44,805 nt of DNA from Eubacterium sp. AF22-8LB (GTDB taxonomy: Bacteria > Bacillota_I > Bacilli_A > Erysipelotrichales > Erysipelotrichaceae): NCBI RefSeq assembly GCF_003458715.1, contig NZ_QRVI01000019.1, positions 1 to 44,805 on the forward strand. Reading direction: 5' to 3'. A model generated the notes under the pieces. The model saw only the letters and a program-made list of their open reading frames with translations. It did not search any database and was not told where the DNA came from. Shown in pieces: positions 32,045 to 39,807 of the stretch. Every line of letters starts with the position of its first letter. Within the stretch, counting starts at the first letter, position 1. The position numbers were made by a program, and so were the translations under genes.

Positions 32045-33143
32045 ATTTGGGATTAAGATGCACGAAAGTAATCTTTTTTTCTTCTTTGTCTACTTTTAAA
32101 TTGTATTTTTTTATGAATCTATGGTTCTCTCTTTCAACAGTTGAAAAGTCATGTACTAGGTTTGTTTTAATTGAAATAACCTTATTTAAACCTATGTCTA
32201 CTATGGATACATATATTATTGGTTCATTATCTTCTACCAGATTACTTAATATATTTATGAAAAATATAGTCAAATCCGAATCATTAAACTCTTCTGTATT
32301 GCATTTAACAAAATGCTGAATAGTTGTATTGCCAAGATCAATGTTACATATTGCGGTGCTCAAAGCAGTGTTTCCGGTATAAATGGCATTGAACTTTTCA
32401 ATTATTTCCCGCTTCATTACATAAAAATCATTTTCTGCTTTTTCATATTCTTTGTTCTTGAAATACATATCTATAGAATGACTATCATGTATTAGTGCGT
32501 GTAAAAAATCAAATGTATTATTGTAATTGTTTTGAGCAATTTTCAATTTTCGATGTAATTCGTTTTTTTCGTTTTGAAGCTCTATATTTTTGATGGTAAA
32601 TGAGAAGAAATATAAATAGATTAAGTTCGAAATAAATAGTCCAATCAGTATGAGCATTGAAACATTCTCAAAAACATCTTCATTTTCTAAAGTATAAATC
32701 ATAAACAAACATAATGTTATGGGCAATACAAAGATCCATATCTTTTTTTCAACTTTCTCTAAATATAGATAGGGCACATACATAATTATAATCAGGACAA
32801 ACATAAACAAGTAGTTGCTTGTCAAATTCAAATAATCAATTTTACAAAATTGAAATATTAAATCTACCATTTCGATGCATATCCAATATGAAATGGACAA
32901 GTAAACTGAATCGGTTAAGTTCTTATGAAAAATAAACTGAATAAACGATCCGTAAAAAACAACATTTATTAAGGCAAACATCCATAATAAATGACTATTT
33001 GAAATAAAATAATTAAAAAGCACTATGATGATTGTGAATATTATAAATTTGCCGATTGATTTTATGTTTGGCTTGATTTTATCTTGTATGGAAAGAATTG
33101 AATATAAGATCATCAATAAGCATGTGTGAAAAAAATACGTCAT
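32043..33143 (-). CDS. AgrC-like sensor protein with degenerate ATP-binding domain
   Basis: A 366-residue sensor. Residues 1-180 contain about six membrane helices, followed by a coiled coil (NIELQNEKNELHRKLKIAQN) and a histidine box with H219 (FDFLHALIHDSHS), as in quorum-sensing kinases of the HPK10/AgrC type. The catalytic domain is short: an N-box-like segment FFINILSNLVEDNE is present, but no DxGxG or GxGL box is visible before the C-terminus (KKITFVHLNPK). It may therefore bind ATP poorly or not at all. It overlaps the regulator gene by four bases (ATGA). Expected to sense a peptide or membrane signal that controls the RiPP genes. Confidence 0.78.
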   Translation of the reverse strand: MTYFFHTCLLMILYSILSIQDKIKPNIKSIGKFIIFTIIIVLFNYFISNSHLLWMFALINVVFYGSFIQFIFHKNLTDSVYLSISYWICIEMVDLIFQFCKIDYLNLTSNYLFMFVLIIIMYVPYLYLEKVEKKIWIFVLPITLCLFMIYTLENEDVFENVSMLILIGLFISNLIYLYFFSFTIKNIELQNEKNELHRKLKIAQNNYNNTFDFLHALIHDSHSIDMYFKNKEYEKAENDFYVMKREIIEKFNAIYTGNTALSTAICNIDLGNTTIQHFVKCNTEEFNDSDLTIFFINILSNLVEDNEPIIYVSIVDIGLNKVISIKTNLVHDFSTVERENHRFIKKYNLKVDKEEKKITFVHLNPK

Positions 33144-33841
33144 ATAGATTTACTCATTTCATTGATCCAAGCTTCTTCAAAAGTCTTTTTGTAGAATCTG
33201 GAAACAGGGAGTTTAACATTATTCTGTAAGATGACATCCTGCTTATCTAAATAATTTATTCTTTTCAAATTCACTAATATAGACTTATAGCACTGTTCAA
33301 ATGCCTCGTTACATAGTGTACTTCTCCAATAGCTTAACGAATAAGGAGTTTTAATTGTTCTATTATGTAGATATAAATAGGTGTATTTCCTACTATATTC
33401 CAAATAATAGATATCATTAATACAAATCTTTGTTCCAGGAATCTTCTCATCCATAATATATCTATTTTCATTTAAATATTCATTGAATACTGGTTCCATA
33501 ATCATATTAAATTTATCCTGCGTATAAGGCTTTAGTATATATCGATCTGGTTTTATGGAATATCCATCCAATAAATATTTTTGATAATTCGAAGTAATAA
33601 TAATGTGACATTGATTTTTTAACGTTCTAAGCTTCAATCCCATATCTATTCCACTAATTCCATTAATTTCCATATCCAAAAAGAGAAAATTAACATTTTT
33701 ACTTTTCTCTATTAGCTCTGTCGCATTCAAACATATTTCTATATTGTAAGCAATGTTTTTTGAATCCAATAAATTCTCTATACATGCTTTAACAATGTTG
33801 GCATCATTTATTTCATCATCACAAATTAAAATATTAATCAT
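33140..33841 (-). CDS. LytTR-family response regulator
   Basis: A 233-residue regulator. The receiver domain (1-120) has acidic pocket residues D8/D9 (ICDDE) and phospho-acceptor D56 (FLFLDMEING). The LytTR DNA-binding domain (~130-230) has DIYYLEYSRKYTYLYLHN and LVNLKRINYL. AgrA/ComE-type regulators of this form activate bacteriocin and quorum-sensing operons by binding direct repeats. The conserved Lys of the receiver is near residue 100 (YILKPY). AAGGA precedes the ATG; first gene of the cluster. Confidence 0.9.
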   Translation of the reverse strand: MINILICDDEINDANIVKACIENLLDSKNIAYNIEICLNATELIEKSKNVNFLFLDMEINGISGIDMGLKLRTLKNQCHIIITSNYQKYLLDGYSIKPDRYILKPYTQDKFNMIMEPVFNEYLNENRYIMDEKIPGTKICINDIYYLEYSRKYTYLYLHNRTIKTPYSLSYWRSTLCNEAFEQCYKSILVNLKRINYLDKQDVILQNNVKLPVSRFYKKTFEEAWINEMSKSI

Positions 33842-33865
33842 TAAATATCCTTATCTTTCTGTTTT

Positions 33866-33893
33866 AGATTACTTTACCACACATTCTTAACAA
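33866..33893 (-). promoter_or_regulatory. Promoter of the regulator/sensor genes
   Basis: Minus strand TTGTTA (33893-33888), 16-base spacer, TAATCT (33871-33866), 25 bases before the regulator ATG. Confidence 0.4.
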
Positions 33894-34028
33894 ATAAAAT
33901 TATGAAATTCTAATAATGAGGCTTTTTCTATAAATGATAAAACATTTTTAGGTCGAATACATCAATTTATTTTATCTAATCCTGATTATATAGTACTTTC
34001 TATGGATTGAATCTATATATATTCGACA

Positions 34029-34066
34029 ATAGTATTTACGTCAACTTCTCGTAATTTTTATACATC
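34029..34066 (-). repeat. IS-end-like sequence shared with 44382-44420
   Basis: The minus strand reads TATAGATGTATAAAAATTAC then GAGAAGTTGACGTAAATAC. The plus strand at 44382-44420 reads the same with a few changes. Here it directly follows the transposase terminator, so it is probably the 3' end of that insertion sequence. Confidence 0.55.
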
Positions 34067-34080
34067 TATACAAAAAACAT

Positions 34081-34102
34081 CCCGTTGTGCTGTCACAACG
34101 GG
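34081..34102 (-). terminator. Terminator of the truncated transposase
   Basis: Perfect 9-bp stem CCCGTTGTG/CACAACGGG, loop of 4, followed by AUGUUUUUU on the minus strand. Confidence 0.8.
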
Positions 34103-34108
34103 TATTCT

Positions 34109-34573
34109 TTATGATTCATTCAATGCTTGTACTATTTTATTGACTTTATCCATGTAGTCTTTTTCTGTTACACCAACTGCACCTAATATTTTTTTCTGTC
34201 TGCTAGTTAAACTATATCTTACATGATATTTATTATCCGAAAGTTTTGTTATTCTCAGTCTTTCATATTCTCTTATTACTTTTGGTACTGTATTTTCTTT
34301 GCGGTTCTTTTTGTACATTGGCTTCAACACCTGATATATTTCGTTTCTTATTATGAGTGCTACAAACGATATAAACACCTTGCTTTCCAGCTTTTCTGTA
34401 TCATGTACTCTGAATACATCAAATCCAAGGTAGCTCTTTTCCATTCTGAATGTCTTTTCAACGGCATCTCTGTCTCTGTATATGCTTAATGCTTCTGCTG
34501 CATCCATCTTCTCAGTGAGTGAAGAATCAATTAAAAAGCTATTGATGAAAGCTTGATTGTAAAGAATGCACAT
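34109..34573 (-). pseudogene. C-terminal fragment of an IS4/IS1634-type DDE transposase
   Basis: 154 codons resembling the end of IS1634-like transposases. The catalytic-glutamate region is recognisable (YRDRDAVEKTFRMEKSYLGF), followed by RVHDTEKLESKVFISFVALI. Full-length members exceed 500 residues and the DD part is absent, so the gene lacks its N-terminal two thirds. It abuts an inverted repeat (AAAGAATGCA...TGCATTCTTT at 34561-34589). Non-functional remnant. Confidence 0.75.
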
Positions 34574-34578
34574 ATTGT

Positions 34579-34734
34579 ATGCATTCTTTACAAAGTGTTA
34601 AACGTGGTGTAAAAAATACACAAATCAAAATAGCGATTAAAATGCTTGTAAGAAATAATCAAACGCTTGAAGAAATCTCTGAGATTGTTTGTTTAGATTT
34701 AAATACATTAAGAGAATCAAAAAAGTGTATTTGA
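34579..34734 (+). pseudogene. C-terminal scrap of an Rpn/PD-(D/E)XK transposase-like nuclease
   Basis: 51 codons from an ATG at 34579. The core KIAIKMLVRNNQTLEEISEI then VCLDLNTLRE resembles the C-terminal helix-turn-helix tail of Rpn-family nucleases. It lacks the nuclease domain and has no RBS, so it is treated as a fragment. Confidence 0.4.
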
Positions 34735-34763
34735 TTGAAATGCGATCGGTGATAATGGAATTG

Positions 34764-34801
34764 AAAAAGGAAATTCATATTAAAATGTGAATTTCCTTTT
34801 T
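34764..34801. terminator. Terminator of the PTS/transketolase operon
   Basis: Perfect 14-bp stem AAAAAGGAAATTCA/TGAATTTCCTTTTT with a 10-base loop, 21 bases past the transketolase stop. A/T runs on both sides allow bidirectional use. Confidence 0.85.
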
Positions 34802-34821
34802 TGCATTATTTTATCATTCAA

Positions 34822-35778
34822 TTAAATCATTGATTTAATTGTTCTATATAAATCATCTGCAGTTAGCTGGAATTCTTTTTGAAGGAAATCTGGCGTTCCT
34901 ACTTGTCCAAAACGTTCATCAACACCATGACGTTTAAATGGAACATTTACTCCATTTTCCATTAAAACTTCTGCAACAGCACTTCCAAGTCCGCCATAAA
35001 TCGAATGATTTTCAAATGTAACAACAGCCTTTTTACCTTTTGATTCAGATAACACTAAGTCAATGTCTAAAGGTTTAATACAATACATATCGATTACTTC
35101 TACTGAATATCCTTCTTCAACTAATTTTTCAGCACAATCTAATGCATCGCTTACCAACTGGCCAGATACAATAATTAGAATATCTTTACCTTCTCTTAAA
35201 ACATTTCCTTTGCCTAATTCAAAAGTTGAATCTGGTGTATACACATTTCTAACATCTTTACGGTTTGCACGAATATAATGTACACCTTCATGTTTAGAAA
35301 GTTCTTTTACAACCCATCTTGTTTGTGTTTCATCACAAGGATCCACAATGATTGAACCTGGAATTTCACGCATCAAAGCCACATCTTCCCAAGTTGTATG
35401 TGTACCTCCATTAGGTCCTACAGTAAATCCTGGGTCTGATCCATAAATATTGATTGTATTATGTGCATATGCACCTGATAAATAAATCTGATCATAAACT
35501 CGACGTGTAGCAAATGGTCCAAATGTATGTACATAAGGAATAAAACCTTCACTTGATAGTCCACATCCGACACCAATCATATTTGCTTCAGAAATACCAC
35601 ATTGAATGAAATTTTCTGGATTTGATTTTTTGATATTTGTGAACTTACTAGCTCCACCCAAATCGGCTTCCATAGCAACTACTTTATCATTTTCTTTGAT
35701 TAGTTCTTGAATACTCTCAACAACTGCAACACGTAATTCTTTACCTTTTTCACTACGATTTTCTACTAATTTATACAT
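34822..35778 (-). CDS. Transketolase C-terminal subunit
   Basis: A 318-residue split-transketolase subunit with the pyrimidine-binding and C-terminal domains. The catalytic-region segments AVVESIQELI, VAMEADLGGASKF, IQCGISEANMIGVGCGLSSE and VDPCDETQTRWVV are typical. With the N-terminal subunit it exchanges two-carbon units between sugar phosphates using thiamine diphosphate. ATG 35778 is chosen for GAGGAGG six bases upstream; it overlaps the N-subunit stop by eight bases. Last gene of the operon. Confidence 0.93.
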   Translation of the reverse strand: MYKLVENRSEKGKELRVAVVESIQELIKENDKVVAMEADLGGASKFTNIKKSNPENFIQCGISEANMIGVGCGLSSEGFIPYVHTFGPFATRRVYDQIYLSGAYAHNTINIYGSDPGFTVGPNGGTHTTWEDVALMREIPGSIIVDPCDETQTRWVVKELSKHEGVHYIRANRKDVRNVYTPDSTFELGKGNVLREGKDILIIVSGQLVSDALDCAEKLVEEGYSVEVIDMYCIKPLDIDLVLSESKGKKAVVTFENHSIYGGLGSAVAEVLMENGVNVPFKRHGVDERFGQVGTPDFLQKEFQLTADDLYRTIKSMI

Positions 35779-36619
35779 GTTGCTCCTCCTCTTCAATTTC
35801 CTTTTTTAAAGAAGCTTTAGCCTCATCAGTTGCTCGATTCACTTCTTCTGTATTGAATTTTACTGAGTGATTATCCAAAAGTTCTTCAAAGAACTTAACA
35901 CCTTGACCTTTGATTGTATCCAGAACAATACATACAGCTGAATCAGTCACTGATTTAGCTTTTGTGATAGCTTCATCAATCGCATCTAAATCATTTCCTT
36001 TGACAGTTTGTGTATTAAAACCAAATGCCTTCATCTTAGCTTCAATGCTAAATGGATTTATAATATCTTTTGTATATCCATCTAATTGACGTTTGTTGTC
36101 ATCAATGATAACGATACAATTATTCATTTTGTAGTTTGCCAAGTATTGGAAGGCTTCCCAACATTGACCTTCATTTAATTCGCCATCACCAACAATAAGA
36201 TATACATAATTATCGCTATGTTTCATCTTTAATGCTGTAGCAATTCCTGCAGCTGTACTTGTTCCTTGACCTAATGATCCTGTTGTCATATCGACACCAG
36301 GTGTTTTTGTTCGGTCTGGATGGCTTGGCAACATTGTTCCACCATCATTTAATGTCATTAACTTTTCTTTATCAAAGAAACCACATTCACTTAATGTTGA
36401 ATACCAAACTGGTCCTGCATGTCCTTTTGACAATACAACGCGATCTCTTCCTTCCCATTTTGGATTTTTAGGATCATATTTCATTTGTTTCCCATACAAT
36501 ACCGCAAATAATTCAACCAAAGATAAAGAGCCACCTAAGTGTCCATAACCTCTATGTTGTAACATATCCAAAATGTCATAACGCACTTTTTTTGCTAATA
36601 TTTCTACTTTTTTATCCAT
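35771..36619 (-). CDS. Transketolase N-terminal (thiamine diphosphate-binding) subunit
   Basis: A 282-residue subunit. The ThDP-binding motif is GDGELNEGQCWEAFQYLANY, starting with GDG and ending in the N-containing helix. Substrate-channel motifs GHLGGSLSLVELF and VLSKGHAGPVWYSTL are present. The ATG at 36619 has GGAGG seven bases upstream; the open frame eight codons longer lacks one. Separated from the IIB gene by a terminator-like hairpin (36642), so it may be expressed at a lower level than the transporter. Physically and translationally coupled to the C subunit. Confidence 0.93.
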   Translation of the reverse strand: MDKKVEILAKKVRYDILDMLQHRGYGHLGGSLSLVELFAVLYGKQMKYDPKNPKWEGRDRVVLSKGHAGPVWYSTLSECGFFDKEKLMTLNDGGTMLPSHPDRTKTPGVDMTTGSLGQGTSTAAGIATALKMKHSDNYVYLIVGDGELNEGQCWEAFQYLANYKMNNCIVIIDDNKRQLDGYTKDIINPFSIEAKMKAFGFNTQTVKGNDLDAIDEAITKAKSVTDSAVCIVLDTIKGQGVKFFEELLDNHSVKFNTEEVNRATDEAKASLKKEIEEEEQHV

Positions 36620-36641
36620 AATTTCCTCCAAATGGCTAAAC

Positions 36642-36672
36642 AAAAAGAAGGAGATATAAAACCCTTCTTTTT
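36642..36672 (-). terminator. Intra-operon hairpin between IIB and transketolase genes
   Basis: Perfect 10-bp stem AAAAAGAAGG/CCTTCTTTTT, loop of 11, with U-run, 8 bases past the IIB stop. It would partly terminate the PTS transcript before the metabolic genes. Confidence 0.65.
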
Positions 36673-36680
36673 ATCAAATT

Positions 36681-36965
36681 TTACTTACCGAAAACTTCTT
36701 TAAGTTTTTCAGTTAATTCATTCATATCCATGATACGATCAAGAATGATTTTGTTAGGATATGATGCTACTTGTGGAGCTAAGTCACGTCCTACTACAAA
36801 TAAATCTGCAGAGTTAGGATTTACTTCACTTAAAGCTGTATGGTCAACAGAAACTCCAGTAACACCTAGGTTTTTCAATGCTTTTTCAACATTCATACTT
36901 ACCATCATACTACTTCCAAGTCCTTGACCACAGCAACACATAATACTACGAATAGCCATTTTCAT
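36681..36965 (-). CDS. PTS EIIB component, ascorbate/galactitol-like
   Basis: A 94-residue cytoplasmic phosphotransfer protein. The P-loop SIMCCCGQGLGSSMM contains the phospho-accepting Cys (C12 by alignment with the usual C-G-x-G-x-G-S-S form) preceded by two more cysteines. It takes phosphate from the IIA protein and gives it to the sugar carried by IIC. It lies eight bases after IIC. Similar to UlaB/SgaB-type proteins. Confidence 0.9.
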   Translation of the reverse strand: MKMAIRSIMCCCGQGLGSSMMVSMNVEKALKNLGVTGVSVDHTALSEVNPNSADLFVVGRDLAPQVASYPNKIILDRIMDMNELTEKLKEVFGK

Positions 36966-36973
36966 TCCCCTTT

Positions 36974-38395
36974 CTATTTTTCTTCAGCTTTTTTAGGAGC
37001 TACAAAATTATAAACGATTGGTAATAAGAAGATTACAACACAGATTACTAATAATCCAGTTCCTTGAACATGTTGAGCAATATTACCTAATACAATACCT
37101 AACCAAGAGAAGTCAGCATCTGAGAATGTACAGTTAGCAAAGTTCAATGAACCCATAACTGGCATACAGATTGCTGGTAAGAATGTAATCAATAAACCAT
37201 GCATGAAACTTCCAAATACACAACCTTTTAATCCGCCTTCAGCATTTCCGAATACACCTGCAGTTGCACCACAGAAGAAGTGAGGAATTACACCAGGTAA
37301 AATTAATGCACAAGGTACTAATGATTTGTCAATAAATGCTAATACGAACAATCCAACAATACCACCTAAGAATGATACTAAGAAACCAATTAATACAGCA
37401 TTTGGAGCATAAGGGAATACAACTGGACAGTCGATTGCAGGAATTGCACCTGGAACCAATTTTTCAGCAATACCACGGAATGCAGGAACGATTTCTCCGA
37501 CGATCAAACGTACACCACTTAAGATAATATATACACCACCAGCGAAACTTAAACCAGAAGTAATAGCCCAAACAGCCCAGTGTGTTTGTGTTTCAGCACC
37601 AACATTTAATAAACCACCTAAGTTAGTATAAGTAGCTAAGATAGTTTCTGGATCTGCTTCTAAGATTCCACGTCCAACAGCAACACCAGTTACGATCAAG
37701 AAGAATACAACCATTGTTAAACCAATAGCAACTGTAGTGTCACGTAAGAAAGTTAAACGTTGAGGGAAGTTAACTTCTTCAGTTGATTTACTTTTTCCTT
37801 TGAATAATTTAGCACATTGAGCAGAGAACCAATAACCAGCACCACCAAAGTGACCAAATCCTAATTCATCTGTTTGAACAATTTTACGCATTGTAGGCTC
37901 ACAATAAGCAGGACTGACAACCATGATGAATCCTAATACTAATCCACCAGCAAGCCATAATTGAGCTCCTGACAATCCACCAACATTTAGAATAACAGCT
38001 AACATACAAGCCATGTATAATGTGTGGTGACCAGTCAAGAAGATGTAGTGCCATCTTGAGAAACGTGCCAAAATAATATTTGCGATCATACCTAAACACA
38101 TAATGTAAGCTGTGTCAGTAGCGAAATCTTTCAATGCTAATGAAACGATAGCTTCATTGTTAGGAACAACACCTTGCATATTGAATGCATAGTTGAAGAT
38201 ATCACCGAATGCATTTAATGATCCAGTTTGTAAGAATGATGCACCAGCACTTAATACTAAGAAACCAACAATTGTCTTAACCGTACCTTTTACGATTTCT
38301 TCGATTGGTTTTTTCTGTAATGCTAAACCAATTAAAGATAATAAACCAACTAAAATGGCAGGTGTAGACAAGATATTAACGATAAAATTTAACAT
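36974..38395 (-). CDS. PTS EIIC permease, ascorbate (UlaA/SgaT) family
   Basis: A 473-residue permease with about ten or eleven membrane helices. Recognisable family segments are GTVKTIVGFLVLSAGASFLQ near the N-terminus, FLTGHHTLYMACMLAV, and PHFFCGATAGVFGNAEGGLK. The UlaA family transports ascorbate, but members linked to transketolase probably carry a pentose or related sugar or alditol. Central gene of the operon IIA-IIC-IIB-transketolase. The RBS AGAAGGAGAAAG lies just upstream. Confidence 0.93.
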   Translation of the reverse strand: MLNFIVNILSTPAILVGLLSLIGLALQKKPIEEIVKGTVKTIVGFLVLSAGASFLQTGSLNAFGDIFNYAFNMQGVVPNNEAIVSLALKDFATDTAYIMCLGMIANIILARFSRWHYIFLTGHHTLYMACMLAVILNVGGLSGAQLWLAGGLVLGFIMVVSPAYCEPTMRKIVQTDELGFGHFGGAGYWFSAQCAKLFKGKSKSTEEVNFPQRLTFLRDTTVAIGLTMVVFFLIVTGVAVGRGILEADPETILATYTNLGGLLNVGAETQTHWAVWAITSGLSFAGGVYIILSGVRLIVGEIVPAFRGIAEKLVPGAIPAIDCPVVFPYAPNAVLIGFLVSFLGGIVGLFVLAFIDKSLVPCALILPGVIPHFFCGATAGVFGNAEGGLKGCVFGSFMHGLLITFLPAICMPVMGSLNFANCTFSDADFSWLGIVLGNIAQHVQGTGLLVICVVIFLLPIVYNFVAPKKAEEK

Positions 38396-38422
38396 ATCTT
38401 TCTCCTTCTATGTTACCTTAGC

Positions 38423-38869
38423 TTATCCCACATTTTCAACAAAGATATTATATATCTCTTGTGGAGTTGAAGCATTTAGTAACGAATTCACTTTTGATTC
38501 ATCTGCGAAGATATTGGAAACGGCTTGGATGCCTTCCATGTGAGAATGATTATCTTTTGCAACAAGTGTAACTAATATTCGCACATCATATCCATCAGGC
38601 TTGAATCTTACAGGTTCTTTTAAAACTGTAACCGCCATCTGTGTTTCATTCACACCAGATTGATTGCTCGCATGGATTAAAGCCAAGTTTTCGCATAACA
38701 CATAATAGGGCCCAAATTTTTCTGTGTTTTCAAAAACAGCATCTTCGTATTCTTTTGTACAATATCCTTGTTCAATCATTGGTGTACAAGCAACACAAAT
38801 TGCATCTTCCCAATCTTTTACACTTTCTTTAATAAAACAATTTTTTACTTTTAGCAAATCTTTAATCAT
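38423..38869 (-). CDS. PTS EIIA component (mannitol/fructose-type fold)
   Basis: A 148-residue phosphocarrier. Active-site His66 lies in ENLALIHASNQSGVNETQMA and the downstream strand in VTVLKEPVRF. It is clearly related to the C-terminal IIA domain of the divergently encoded activator (AHSAIENGVNRLDVSMCTFK), so the regulator monitors the same phosphorylation chain. First gene of the operon, behind a good promoter (38896-38924). GGAGAG precedes the ATG. Confidence 0.92.
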   Translation of the reverse strand: MIKDLLKVKNCFIKESVKDWEDAICVACTPMIEQGYCTKEYEDAVFENTEKFGPYYVLCENLALIHASNQSGVNETQMAVTVLKEPVRFKPDGYDVRILVTLVAKDNHSHMEGIQAVSNIFADESKVNSLLNASTPQEIYNIFVENVG

Positions 38870-38895
38870 CTCGTATCTCTCCTCTTCACACTTGC

Positions 38896-38924
38896 ATTAT
38901 CTGTGAAATGATTTTCAAAAACAA
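38896..38924 (-). promoter_or_regulatory. Promoter of the PTS/transketolase operon
   Basis: Minus strand TTGTTT (38924-38919), 17-base spacer, GATAAT (38901-38896), 27 bases before the IIA ATG. A perfect palindrome sits just upstream of the -35 box. Confidence 0.6.
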
Positions 38925-38932
38925 GAACAATG

Positions 38933-38955
38933 TTTTGCACAAACATTGTGCAAAA
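38933..38955. promoter_or_regulatory. Operator palindrome upstream of the PTS promoter
   Basis: TTTTGCACAA-aca-TTGTGCAAAA, a perfect 10-bp inverted repeat ending 8 bases upstream of the -35. Half-sites recur at 38984-38989 (TTTGCA), 39019-39027 and ~39060. Position and symmetry fit binding of the PRD-type activator encoded at 39808. A cre-like sequence with one mismatch lies at 38974-38988. Confidence 0.6.
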
Positions 38956-39158
38956 TGTATATTTTATCCTTGTCTGTAAGCGCTTTGCACTATTATCATT
39001 ATATACAGGCGTGTTTTTTTGTGCAAAATAATGATAAAGTCCATAAAAATCCTTTTTCTTGCACAAAGCAGGATGTTTATCGTGAAAAAATTTGGATTTG
39101 ATAAAATCTTTAACAATTGTTATTTTAAAGATAGTTATGAAAGGGGTTTTTAAGTTTT

Positions 39159-39797
39159 ATGAATATGAGTCTTTTAGCTGCAATTATATTAATTTCACTT
39201 ATTCTATGTGCAATTGCCATTCCATTTTTTATTCGAAGCTTTTTGTGGCAATCCATTCTTAAAAAAATATATAAAGGTCAATATGACGAAGCAATCCAAC
39301 AAATGAATGCCCCATTATATACTTTATTATTTACGTCATATGAAAAAAATTACAATATTCTACGTACATATATGTCTAAACAAGATACACATGAAATTAC
39401 CAAACAAGTAGAATTCATGTTGTCACAGAATTTAAACAATTCCCAAGCTTATCAAGTAGCTAGTCTGACTTACTTTTACTTTTTGGACGATCAAAATGTT
39501 GAATTATCTAAAAAATCATTAGACATTATTGAACGAAAAGGAAATGAAGATGAAGTTGCTTATGATCGTATGTTATATCGTATTTTGATTGAGAAAAAAA
39601 GCGAAGATATCTCATTTGTGAATGAGCTTTTATCTAAAAATTCAGATGATCAACAACAAGGCATTTTACAATATCTTCTTGGTTTACAATATCAATATCT
39701 TTCAGATGTAAAACAAGCAAATTATTATTTCAATAAAGCAAAAAAGAATTTAAAAGGCACACCTTATCATAAAAAAGTAAAAGAAAGTATGGTTTAA
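39159..39797 (+). CDS. Membrane-anchored TPR-like protein of unknown function
   Basis: A 212-residue protein with an N-terminal membrane helix (residues 4-26, LLAAIILISLILCAIAIPFF) and a soluble all-helical remainder with TPR-like pairs (QAYQVASLTYFYFLDDQNVE and QGILQYLLGLQYQYLSDVKQ then ANYYFNKAKK). No family recognised. AAAGGGG precedes the ATG at about 13 bases. It is encoded 10 bases before the activator gene and so co-transcribed with it. A possible extended -10 (TGaTAAAAT) lies at 39099-39107. Confidence 0.7.
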   Translation: MNMSLLAAIILISLILCAIAIPFFIRSFLWQSILKKIYKGQYDEAIQQMNAPLYTLLFTSYEKNYNILRTYMSKQDTHEITKQVEFMLSQNLNNSQAYQVASLTYFYFLDDQNVELSKKSLDIIERKGNEDEVAYDRMLYRILIEKKSEDISFVNELLSKNSDDQQQGILQYLLGLQYQYLSDVKQANYYFNKAKKNLKGTPYHKKVKESMV

Positions 39798-39807
39798 GGA
39801 GAGTCTT

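Noticed and set aside
38974..38989. Genuine catabolite-responsive (cre) site
   Set aside because: TGTAAGCGCTTTGCA deviates from the consensus at a conserved position and lies well upstream of the promoter; kept only as cre-like.
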